DNA from: CAZSDP01 sp964605665
GTDB lineage: Bacteria; Planctomycetota; UBA8108; UBA1146
Assembly: GCA_964605665.1 (NCBI GenBank)
Contig: CAZSDP010000002.1
Span: forward strand, 186,001 to 250,000
DNA: 64,000 nt
Reading direction: 5' to 3'
The notes under the pieces are model-generated. The model was not told the DNA's origin and did no database searches. It saw only the letters and a program-made list of their open reading frames with translations. Of this stretch, positions 18,372 to 26,145 are shown piece after piece (the stretch's first letter is position 1; every line of letters begins with the position of its first letter). The position numbers were made by a program, and so were the translations under genes.

Positions 18372-19882
18372 GGTCGATGCCTCCATCCTCTCAGGATTTC
18401 AGAGGGAGCGAGAATGGGGGAGTGGCCTGCACGATCACTGGTTCGTCGTTGCGAGGCGAGATGTTGTGCGGCAGTTACGATGGCGTCTTGCCAGTCGGGG
18501 TCCACGGCCTTTGGTGACCAGTTCGGCATTCGATCAGCGATAAATGTTGTGGAGAGGTCTCCTGATCGAAAGTCTTCTCGTCCGAGCAGCTCATGTCCGA
18601 AGGAGAGCGTCGTCTCGACTCCAGCGATAAAGCTCTCGACGATTGCGGCGCGAAGTCGATCGATGGCCTCCGCACGAGTTGCGCCATGTGCGATCAGTTT
18701 CGCTAGCATCGGGTCGTAGTCGATGGTGACTTCACCACCCTTTTCTACCCCAGAATCGACGCGAATTCCCGGTGCTGTGGAAAAGAGAACCTCTTCGAGC
18801 TTCCCGATCGATGGTAAGAACTGTAGTGCTGGGTCTTCCGCATAGACCCTCAATTCAATGGCGTGACCACGTGGTAGAAGCTTGGCACATGACTCTAGAT
18901 CGATCGATCCTAACGCCACTTGAATCTGTGCTTCGACGAGGTCGAGCCCGTGGACCAATTCTGTAACGGGGTGCTCAACTTGTAGTCGAGTATTCATCTC
19001 GAGAAAGAAGAAGTCCCCACTCTGATCGAGGATAAACTCGACCGTTCCCACGCCTCGATAAGAAACTCGTTTTGCCAAAGCGACAGCTGCCGTATGCATC
19101 GCCGCCCGAGTCTCTTCCGGAAGGCAAGGTGCTGGCGACTCTTCGACCAACTTCTGGTGTCTTCTCTGGATAGAGCAGTCTCGTTCGCCGAGAGCGACAG
19201 CTTCCCCATGTCCATCTCCGACGACCTGAACTTCCACGTGTCGTGCACCTTGGAGATAGCGTTCTAGGAAGAGTCTTCCATCACCAAACGCTGCGGTGGC
19301 TTCTCGAGTTGCGGATTCCACCAACTCAGAGAGTTCCTGTTCAGATTGGGCGATGCGCATCCCTTTTCCGCCACCGCCCGCGGCAGCCTTGATCATCAAG
19401 GGGAATCCGATTTTCTTCGCTTCAACGACCAACTCTTGAACGGTGGTTTTGCTTCCTGGTTCGGGAATGAAGCTCGGGATGATGGGGACGCCGGCGGATC
19501 TGGCCTCTTCGAGTGCTCGAGTCTTGTCGCCCATCACTTCGATGCTGTCGGGAGTCGGACCGAGGAACGACCAACCTTCTGCTTCCACTCGACGAGCAAA
19601 CTCAGCGCTTTCTGAGAGGAAGCCATATCCAGGGTGGACCATCGTTGCTCGATGTTGTCGCCCCGCGGCGAGGATTTTATCGATGTCGAGATAGCTCTCC
19701 ACTGGAGCGGTTCCATCCAAAGGAACCGCGAAGTCTGCTTCGCCGACAAAGGGTGCTGTGGCGTCAGGATCGGAAAAGACAGCGATGCTGGGGTAGCCCA
19801 TTCTGCGGATGGTCCGAAGAACTCTTCGGGCGATTTCGCCTCGATTGGCCACCAGAATCGTCGGGGTGTGCTCGCCGGTCAT
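18368..19882 (-). CDS. liuD: Biotin carboxylase part of methylcrotonyl-CoA carboxylase alpha
   Basis: 504 residues. It carboxylates biotin on the carrier protein with ATP and bicarbonate. Seen are the N-terminal A-N-R-G-E-I-A-R-R fold, the ATP-grasp glycine loop G-G-G-G-K-G-M-R, and E-M-N-T-R-L-Q-V-E-H with the conserved metal and substrate residues. The final ~50 residues run past the carboxylase domain into what is normally the BT domain and stop after G-W-R-H-R-P. The ATG at 19882 overlaps the TGA of the hydratase gene (ATGA), as does its own stop with the next gene. The specificity (methylcrotonyl- rather than propionyl- or acetyl-CoA) is inferred from the operon, which has the matching beta subunit, hydratase and HMG-CoA lyase. 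Confidence 0.93.
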   Translation of the reverse strand: MTGEHTPTILVANRGEIARRVLRTIRRMGYPSIAVFSDPDATAPFVGEADFAVPLDGTAPVESYLDIDKILAAGRQHRATMVHPGYGFLSESAEFARRVEAEGWSFLGPTPDSIEVMGDKTRALEEARSAGVPIIPSFIPEPGSKTTVQELVVEAKKIGFPLMIKAAAGGGGKGMRIAQSEQELSELVESATREATAAFGDGRLFLERYLQGARHVEVQVVGDGHGEAVALGERDCSIQRRHQKLVEESPAPCLPEETRAAMHTAAVALAKRVSYRGVGTVEFILDQSGDFFFLEMNTRLQVEHPVTELVHGLDLVEAQIQVALGSIDLESCAKLLPRGHAIELRVYAEDPALQFLPSIGKLEEVLFSTAPGIRVDSGVEKGGEVTIDYDPMLAKLIAHGATRAEAIDRLRAAIVESFIAGVETTLSFGHELLGREDFRSGDLSTTFIADRMPNWSPKAVDPDWQDAIVTAAQHLASQRRTSDRAGHSPILAPSEILRGWRHRP

Positions 19883-20670
19883 GCTTCTCGATTCCAAGGG
19901 GCTGATCTTTTCTCGAGAAAGGCGAGCATCCCTGCTTGCCCTTCTTCGCTAGCGCGTCGTTCTGCGATTCTTCGGGCGGTTTCGTCAACCAAGGATTCTC
20001 GATCAGGTTCGCCGGAGACCACTGGAATCAGGGCTTTCGCAGCAGCGACTGCTTCCGGGCCGCACTTGAGAAGTTCGGCGACGAGCTGGTCGACTTTGGC
20101 ATCCAATTCTCCCTCGGGAGTGACTTCGGAGATGAGCCCGATGCGCTGAGCTTCGGTCGCACTGAATCTCTCACCGGTCAGGAAGTATCTTCGTGCGTGG
20201 CTCGATCCGATTTTCGCCACGACGAAGGGAGAAATCGCGCTAGGGATGATTCCGAGTCGTACCTCTGAGAATGCGAAGAGTGCCGTGGTTTCCGCAATCG
20301 CGATATCCACGGCTGCGGCGAGGCCTGCTCCTCCCCCGATGGCTGCACGTTGAATTCGAGCGATGACCGGTTTTGGGCAGCGGTCGATCGCCAAGAACAT
20401 TTGGGCGAGTGCTCGAGCATCTCTGATGTTCTCAGACTCCCCGTAAGAGATCATCCCCTTCATCCAATGGAGATCCGCTCCTGCCGAGAAGACATCGCCA
20501 TCTCCGGCTAAGACGACGACTCTGACTGCCTCGTCGACGCTGATCTCGCCGAAAGCGCGGGTGAGTTCTTCGACGACTCTGTCGTCGAATGCATTTCGTA
20601 CTTCTGGACGCACCAGCGTGACTGTTGCGCGTGGACCATTCTTTGTGACTCGAATCGTTTCGAATCTCAT
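19879..20670 (-). CDS. liuC: Methylglutaconyl-CoA hydratase (enoyl-CoA hydratase family)
   Basis: 263 residues from an ATG at 20670 with AAGGA seven bases upstream; an in-frame start 30 bases earlier is less likely. It is a crotonase-fold protein with the oxyanion-hole segments S-A-G-A-D-L-H-W-M-K and I-G-G-G-A-G-L. The A-D-L-x-W-M-K form is typical of methylglutaconyl-CoA hydratases, which hydrate the carboxylase product to HMG-CoA. It sits between the carboxylase beta and alpha genes. Its stop overlaps the next ATG by four bases. The family is certain; the substrate rests on motif and context. Confidence 0.92.
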   Translation of the reverse strand: MRFETIRVTKNGPRATVTLVRPEVRNAFDDRVVEELTRAFGEISVDEAVRVVVLAGDGDVFSAGADLHWMKGMISYGESENIRDARALAQMFLAIDRCPKPVIARIQRAAIGGGAGLAAAVDIAIAETTALFAFSEVRLGIIPSAISPFVVAKIGSSHARRYFLTGERFSATEAQRIGLISEVTPEGELDAKVDQLVAELLKCGPEAVAAAKALIPVVSGEPDRESLVDETARRIAERRASEEGQAGMLAFLEKRSAPWNREA

Positions 20671-20716
20671 CCGAAGTTCCTTTTCTGTCGAGAATCGCAC
20701 TCAATCATGGAGGTTT

Positions 20717-22342
20717 TCACATCCTGTAGATGCCGATCTGGCGCTCTTCCAGAGGGGCACACGCGGCTGCCTCGATTCCCAAGGCGAGGACTTCGCGAGT
20801 CTGAGCAGGGGCGATGATTCCGTCATCCCAAAGGCGAGCACTCGAGTAGTAGGGACTCCCCTCGTGCTCGTACTTCTCGAGAATGGGAGCGGTGATTTCC
20901 AGCTCTTCTTCTTTTGTTAGCGAGTGACCTTCAGCTGCGAGTTGATCGCGCTTGATCGTCAAAAGAACTTGTGCCGCTTGTTCGCCGCCCATCACCGAAA
21001 TTCGGGCGTTGGGCCACATCCAAAGTTGCCGTGGTTGATAAGATCGTCCACACATCCCGTAGTTTCCAGCGCCGTGCGATCCTCCCACGATCACGGTGTA
21101 TTTGGGTGAGCGTGAGTTGGCGACCGCGTGTACCAGCTTTGCTCCGTCCTTGGCAATCCCCTCTTCTTCGTACTTTTTTCCGACCATGAAGCCGGTGATG
21201 TTCTGCAAAAAGACGAGTGGAATTCCACGCTGACTACAGAGTTCAACGAAGTGCGTTCCCTTGAGTGCCGATTCGGAAAAGAGGACGCCATTGTTGGCGA
21301 CAATCCCCACGAGGTAGCCGTGAATCCGCGCGAACCCACAGACCAGTGTGGTTCCGTAGAGGGCTTTGAACTCATGAAACAGACTGGCATCGACGATGCG
21401 CATGATCACTTCCCGAATGTCGAAAGGAATCCGAGGATCGGTGGGGATGATTCCACCCAGTTCTTCCGGATCATATTCCGGCGGGGAGGGTTCGATGCGA
21501 TCGAAGGGTGTGGGTTCTCGGGCGGGGAGTGCTTCCACTGAAGATCTGGCGAGAGCGAGAGCTTCAGAGTCGTCTTTGGCGAGGTGGTCGGTCACACCGC
21601 TCTTGCGACTGTGAACATCTCCACCTCCGAGATCTTCCGCGGAGACCTCTTCGCCGGTTGCTGCTTTGACCAGTGGTGGACCTGCCAAGAAGATCGTCCC
21701 CTGCTTTTGCACGATGATCGACTCATCGCTCATCGCAGGAACATACGCCCCTCCAGCAGTGCACGACCCGAGCACGACAGAAATCTGGGCAATCCCCTGA
21801 GCAGACATCCGCGCCTGATTATAGAAGATGCGTCCAAAGTGATCGCGATCTGGAAAGACCTCATCTTGTAAGGGGAGGAAGGCCCCACCTGAGTCGACCA
21901 AATAGATGCAGGGGAGGTGGTTCTCCTCGGCGATCTCCTGGGCGCGGAGGTGCTTCTTCACGGTAATGGGGTGGTAGCTCCCCCCTTTTACGGTGGCGTC
22001 ATTTGCAACGACCATCACGAGTCGCTCGGAGACTCTGCCGATTCCGGTCACGATGCCACCCGATGGGACATCTCCTCCCAACATCTTTCCTGGTGGGTAG
22101 AGATCCCAACCCGCGAGAGCTCCCACCTCGAGAAAGGGCGATCCGGGATCGAGGAGAGTGTCGATTCGGTCTCTAACGAAGAGCTTTCCGCGACTTCGAT
22201 GGCGTTCCACCGCTTTGGGGGACCCCCCTGATCGGACCCGCTCGAGAGCTTCGTCGAGGGTGGCAAGACGCGCGTTAGAAGCCTCGGAGTTCTTTTGGAA
22301 CTCCTGGTCGGAATTATGGATACGTGATTTTAGGCGTTGCAT
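20717..22342 (-). CDS. liuB: Methylcrotonyl-CoA carboxylase beta subunit (carboxyltransferase)
   Basis: 541 residues, full length for the family. It transfers the carboxyl group from biotin to 3-methylcrotonyl-CoA. It has two crotonase-like halves: the N-terminal half with Y-L-V-D-S-G-G-A-F-L-P and G-S-C-T-A-G-G-A-Y-V-P, the C-terminal half with L-Q-N-I-T-G-F-M-V-G and G-S-H-G-A-G-N-Y-G-M-C-G, then M-G-G-E-Q-A-A. These are the forms seen in methylcrotonyl- rather than propionyl-CoA carboxylases. The ATG at 22342 has GAGGAG seven bases upstream. It is the first gene of the operon. The pathway's first enzyme, isovaleryl-CoA dehydrogenase, is not beside it and must lie elsewhere if present. Confidence 0.95.
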   Translation of the reverse strand: MQRLKSRIHNSDQEFQKNSEASNARLATLDEALERVRSGGSPKAVERHRSRGKLFVRDRIDTLLDPGSPFLEVGALAGWDLYPPGKMLGGDVPSGGIVTGIGRVSERLVMVVANDATVKGGSYHPITVKKHLRAQEIAEENHLPCIYLVDSGGAFLPLQDEVFPDRDHFGRIFYNQARMSAQGIAQISVVLGSCTAGGAYVPAMSDESIIVQKQGTIFLAGPPLVKAATGEEVSAEDLGGGDVHSRKSGVTDHLAKDDSEALALARSSVEALPAREPTPFDRIEPSPPEYDPEELGGIIPTDPRIPFDIREVIMRIVDASLFHEFKALYGTTLVCGFARIHGYLVGIVANNGVLFSESALKGTHFVELCSQRGIPLVFLQNITGFMVGKKYEEEGIAKDGAKLVHAVANSRSPKYTVIVGGSHGAGNYGMCGRSYQPRQLWMWPNARISVMGGEQAAQVLLTIKRDQLAAEGHSLTKEEELEITAPILEKYEHEGSPYYSSARLWDDGIIAPAQTREVLALGIEAAACAPLEERQIGIYRM

Positions 22343-22709
22343 TTCGGCTCTCCTCTACCTCGCCCGATTCGATCCGGGATGCGTCCCCCGTGGGGGCGAC
22401 AGTATAGCGATTTCCTTCGCGGTCGAGGCTGTGACCCGAGGAGATCGGTGAAGACTCCGACTCCCTGGAGAGGAGCTGGGGGGGCAGGGAGGGCGAGTCA
22501 GGCGACCTCTGGCGGTTCTCGGTCGGTTGCTGGCTCCGAGACTCTCGGTCGAGATCTCGGGAGAACGGTGTAGGATCATCTCTGAACTCTCCAGGTACCT
22601 CTTGAGCCAACGCAGTATTATGACGGTCGACCGAGCGGCCATCGGCCAACCGGAACTCAGCTCCCAGTGCTCGCGGTCTTCGTTGAAGAATTGAGGATGA
22701 GAGAACTCC
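22343..22709. other. Divergent promoter region
   Basis: 367 bases between the leucine operon (minus) and the zinc-ribbon protease gene (plus). Frames are open on both strands but no gene is supported. It must contain both promoters. No clear operator or riboswitch was seen. Confidence 0.45.
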
Positions 22710-24590
22710 ATGTCGATCGAATGCCACCGATGCTCAAGTCACAACGCCGACGGGTCGCACTTTTGTGACCAGTGCGGTTCTCCTTTGGGCGTTGGTGACG
22801 AGGTAAAATCGAAGAAGAGTCGGTCTAAGATTTGGGTTCTGCTCACCTTGTGCATTCTTGGTTGGTTCATTTATGACCAGATTATCCTCGATTTAGGAGA
22901 GCGACAGCGCGACCGAGATGGTGGCGCAAGTCGGGCGGAATCTTCCGAAGATGCGCTGGGAAGCCGCGACTCCGAACGTCTGCAGGATTCTCCAGCGGAA
23001 TTGTTTGCTCAGGATGCGAGTCAGCGTTCCGGGAAGTTGGTCGCGGGTTGGCTGCAGTTTGAAGATCCACATGGAGTCGCCATCGAGCGAATCCCCACCG
23101 CGGTGAGTCGGGGAGGGTGGTTTGCAGTTCCTCGTCTTGCTGCCTTGGGGGCGAATCGCTGGGTCTTTCGGCCGGGGCTGGGAGGGGAAACCGAGGTGAT
23201 CGATGGGGTGTGGGCTCGTGGCGAGCCAGTGGGTCTTTGGCGAGTGGACTCTCCAGACCTCGCGGTGGCTCCCCTCCTCGAATCCTGGATCGAAAGTGAG
23301 CCGCTGACCTTTGTCGGATACTCAGGGAACCGCAGTGAGACATTGCCTCCTCAGACAAGAGTGAGGAAGGCGGGGCTCTTCTTCAAAGCTGACCCTCCCC
23401 TCGATTTGGGCCGAGGGGGTCTTCTCCTGCAAGAGGAGGCGATTGTCGGTTGGGCGACTGGAGAGCCTGATTCAGCCCTTTGGCTCTGGGCGGGAGATCC
23501 GGGAGACCTGCTGGTTGCCGAACGGACCGTGGAAGAATTCTATCGCGAGTCTTTTGCCGGTGGACGAGAGGAGTTGATCTCGGAGGCGCACGCCTTGGCA
23601 GAGTCCTCGTCGACTCCGCGGGTGCGGGTCCTGGGGAAATATGTCGACGCGTTGCGTTTACAGCCACGCCTGCGCGATGAAGAGTCGAGAGATCGCTGGA
23701 AGCCACCGAGTGCCGTTCCTCCGTTGGTCCGAACACTTCGCGCGCTTCTCGATGCGGGGGCACCCCAGTCGATTACAGCGACGCTCGACTTATCGATCGT
23801 TCAAACACTGAACCATGGGGGCGTCTTTTTGCTTTGGATCGACGCGGTGGGGGAAGTCGATGGCTCAGAGGTCGCCATTTCACTGATCGATCGCTGGGGG
23901 AGCACTTTTGTGCCAGTCGGTAGTGAGTTGGAAGAGCAGCTGATCTCCAGATTGCTCTCCTTCTTTCGAGATGCGGTTCGTGGCGCCATCGATGCCGGCA
24001 CCTTGACTCGAGCTTGGAGTTGGGTGGAGGATGCTCGATCTCGATTTCCCGACGATCCTGACTTGTACCTCTCTGAGGTGGAGTTGTGGTTGGAAGAAGG
24101 AGATTGGAGACGAGCAGAAGGACTCCTGGAAGCGGTGAGCTTTCCAGCGAAGTTTCGCGACCGAGTCTCCATACTGGAGGCGCGCGTTTCGACACTCAAG
24201 GGGATCGAAGGGCGCATCGTGATACGGTTTCGTCCTGGTGCTTCCACCATTCCCGCTTCTGCAAATCTCTCGGGAATCGAACAGCAATTTATCGTCGATA
24301 CCGGTGCGAGCTACACGTCGATCCCTTGGAGTACCGTCAATGCTCTCGGATTGCGTATCGATCAGAACACCCCTCGCCGGCAACTTCGCACCGCGAGCGA
24401 TCTGATCTCCGTTCCAGTGGTGGTCCTGCCGGAGATTGAGTTGGGTGGGTGGACCGTCTCCGATGTCGAGGTCACCGTTCTCGATCTGCCGGGTAACGAT
24501 GCTCTCGGTTTGCTTGGGCTCAACTTCTTGGGTCAGTTCCGCGTCGACCTCGATCGTGAACAAGGGATCTTGACCCTCGATCCGAAGTGA
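22710..24590 (+). CDS. Membrane zinc-ribbon protein with C-terminal retropepsin-like domain
   Basis: 626 residues with an unusual order of parts. Residues 5-22 are a zinc ribbon (C-H-R-C and C-D-Q-C). One membrane segment follows at about 41-60. Residues about 108-270 have the rhythm of a degenerate trypsin-like domain (G-G-W-F-A-V-P, V-G-W-A-T-G), but I cannot identify an intact His-Asp-Ser triad. About 270-500 is alpha-helical and TPR-like near the end. Residues about 505-626 are a single-lobed aspartyl protease fold: D530-T-G-A-S, then hydrophobic strands and G-L-L-G-L-N-F-L-G. This resembles the TIGR02281/retropepsin-like group, which would act as a dimer. The start ATG has GAGAG six bases upstream. 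Substrate unknown. The topology suggests the ribbon is cytoplasmic and the protease periplasmic. Confidence 0.85.
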   Translation: MSIECHRCSSHNADGSHFCDQCGSPLGVGDEVKSKKSRSKIWVLLTLCILGWFIYDQIILDLGERQRDRDGGASRAESSEDALGSRDSERLQDSPAELFAQDASQRSGKLVAGWLQFEDPHGVAIERIPTAVSRGGWFAVPRLAALGANRWVFRPGLGGETEVIDGVWARGEPVGLWRVDSPDLAVAPLLESWIESEPLTFVGYSGNRSETLPPQTRVRKAGLFFKADPPLDLGRGGLLLQEEAIVGWATGEPDSALWLWAGDPGDLLVAERTVEEFYRESFAGGREELISEAHALAESSSTPRVRVLGKYVDALRLQPRLRDEESRDRWKPPSAVPPLVRTLRALLDAGAPQSITATLDLSIVQTLNHGGVFLLWIDAVGEVDGSEVAISLIDRWGSTFVPVGSELEEQLISRLLSFFRDAVRGAIDAGTLTRAWSWVEDARSRFPDDPDLYLSEVELWLEEGDWRRAEGLLEAVSFPAKFRDRVSILEARVSTLKGIEGRIVIRFRPGASTIPASANLSGIEQQFIVDTGASYTSIPWSTVNALGLRIDQNTPRRQLRTASDLISVPVVVLPEIELGGWTVSDVEVTVLDLPGNDALGLLGLNFLGQFRVDLDREQGILTLDPK

Positions 24591-24747
24591 CGCGACGTGG
24601 CACCGATCGATGATTGGTGGGGTCGGACTCTCAACTCACTTTCATATAGTGGTTTATGAAGTAATTGGGCGGTGCGGACGGCTCTTGATGTTCGTGTTTT
24701 GTTCGGTATGATCAGAAAGGCTGGCATGTCCGTCTGACGGAGTGACG

Positions 24748-26094
24748 ATGCCCAAAATAACGAGGGCCAAAATCTCAAAGGCCAAAATCTCAAAGGCCAA
24801 AATATCGAAGGCCAAAATATCGAAAGCCAAAATATCGAATCGCAGCGATCGAACTTGCGATTCCCCATCTTCGAGTGGGCCCTTTCCGATCGCGAAGACT
24901 CAATGCGCGGATTCAAAGGATGCCGACTCCCAGAAAGCATCGTTGAATCAGCAACCGGCAAGAGATGGCGGAGGAGCGCAGTCTTCTGCACGGTGCCGAC
25001 CTCCAAGTGACCCCGTTCCTGGTCTCCCCTCGATACCGACTCCTCAGTCATTCCCATTGACGGTTCGGTCGGTCATTCACCGGGTGCAGAGTCCTCATGA
25101 ATCGAATTCGCGCGACAAGAGAGAAGGCCGCACGGAACATCGCCGTGGCCGCTTTTCCCATACGATCAATCCCTACCGCGGTTGCGCATTCGCTTGTCGT
25201 TACTGTTATGCCCGATACACCCACGAGTGGATCGGATTGAATGGAGAAGAAGACTTCGATTCAAAGATCGGGATCAAGGAGAACTTTGCGACGACCTTAG
25301 CCCGAGATCTGCGGCGACTTCGCCACCGCAGAGAGAGAGTCGTCTCCATCGCGATCGGAACTGCTACCGATCCGTATCAACCGTTCGAACATCAATATGG
25401 CCTCACCCGTGCAAGCCTGAGAGTGTTTGCCGAATCGACCGGGTGGGACTTGTCGATCACCACGAAATCGGTGCTGATTTTGAGAGATCTAGATCTGCTC
25501 AAAGAGGTCGCCAGAAACAATTCTCTCGTCATCCACATGACGATCACCACGCCTCGTCGAGATCTGGCTCGTTCATTAGAGCCTGGAGCCCCTTCCCCGA
25601 AGGCGCGTCTCGAAGCAGTGCGAGTCCTCGTCGATCATGGCATCCGGGTGGTCCCATTCGTTTGTCCGATCATCCCTGGAATCAACGATCGAACCGAAGA
25701 TCTCGAGGAACTCTTCGGAGAGCTTTCAAAGTTGGGCGTGGATCAGGTGATCTGTGAAGCGGTCTTTCTTCGTTCACCCACTCGGGAGGTCTTCCTTCAA
25801 TATCTCGATGGGCAGTTTCCCGAATTGGCCGCGGCTTACCGGCGGAGGTTCCGAGAAACCGCCTATTTGTCTCCGGTAGAGGTCGAGCGATTGCGAGGGC
25901 GGATCGATCGGCTGAGAACCCGGCATCGATTGCGGGGAAAGCAACACTTGAGCTCAACGGGAGGTCGATTTCGGTCGGAGGCTCGTGGTGTTCCTCAGGA
26001 GCCACCTCCAAGGCGTCTTCCTTGGCGGGAGGCACCACGCTCGTTGCGAGGAGCTGCAGATCAGCTGACCTTTAGTTTTGAACGGTCTCTGTGA
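24748..26094 (+). CDS. Radical SAM protein of the SplB-like / Rv2578c-PA0069 kind
   Basis: 448 residues. The radical SAM cluster motif is C146-A-F-A-C150-R-Y-C153-Y, preceded by I-N-P-Y-R-G, the signature of the uncharacterised Rv2578c/PA0069 relatives of spore photoproduct lyase. Later conserved pieces are G-T-A-T-D-P-Y-Q-P and T-K-S. The ATG at 24748 is chosen because GGAG lies five bases before it. The first 33 residues are then six copies of a five-residue unit (A-K-I-S-K or close), encoded by a 15-bp tandem repeat, followed by a low-complexity Ser/Pro-rich linker up to about residue 110. That extension is not part of the normal family. The reaction is unknown; DNA repair is suggested only by distant similarity to SplB. 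Confidence 0.87.
   Translation: MPKITRAKISKAKISKAKISKAKISKAKISNRSDRTCDSPSSSGPFPIAKTQCADSKDADSQKASLNQQPARDGGGAQSSARCRPPSDPVPGLPSIPTPQSFPLTVRSVIHRVQSPHESNSRDKREGRTEHRRGRFSHTINPYRGCAFACRYCYARYTHEWIGLNGEEDFDSKIGIKENFATTLARDLRRLRHRRERVVSIAIGTATDPYQPFEHQYGLTRASLRVFAESTGWDLSITTKSVLILRDLDLLKEVARNNSLVIHMTITTPRRDLARSLEPGAPSPKARLEAVRVLVDHGIRVVPFVCPIIPGINDRTEDLEELFGELSKLGVDQVICEAVFLRSPTREVFLQYLDGQFPELAAAYRRRFRETAYLSPVEVERLRGRIDRLRTRHRLRGKQHLSSTGGRFRSEARGVPQEPPPRRLPWREAPRSLRGAADQLTFSFERSL
24751..24840 (+). repeat. 15-bp tandem repeat, six copies, at the 5' end of the radical SAM gene
   Basis: Units start at 24751, 24766, 24781, 24796, 24811 and 24826. The core is GCCAAAATMTCRAAR; the first copy is the most diverged and the second and third are identical. 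The 15-bp period keeps the frame and encodes a basic A-K-I-S-K repeat. Confidence 0.95.
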
Positions 26095-26145
26095 TCGACG
26101 CGGAAACGACGCCTCCTGCTGAGAGGACCTTACTCCCCTGGGAAT

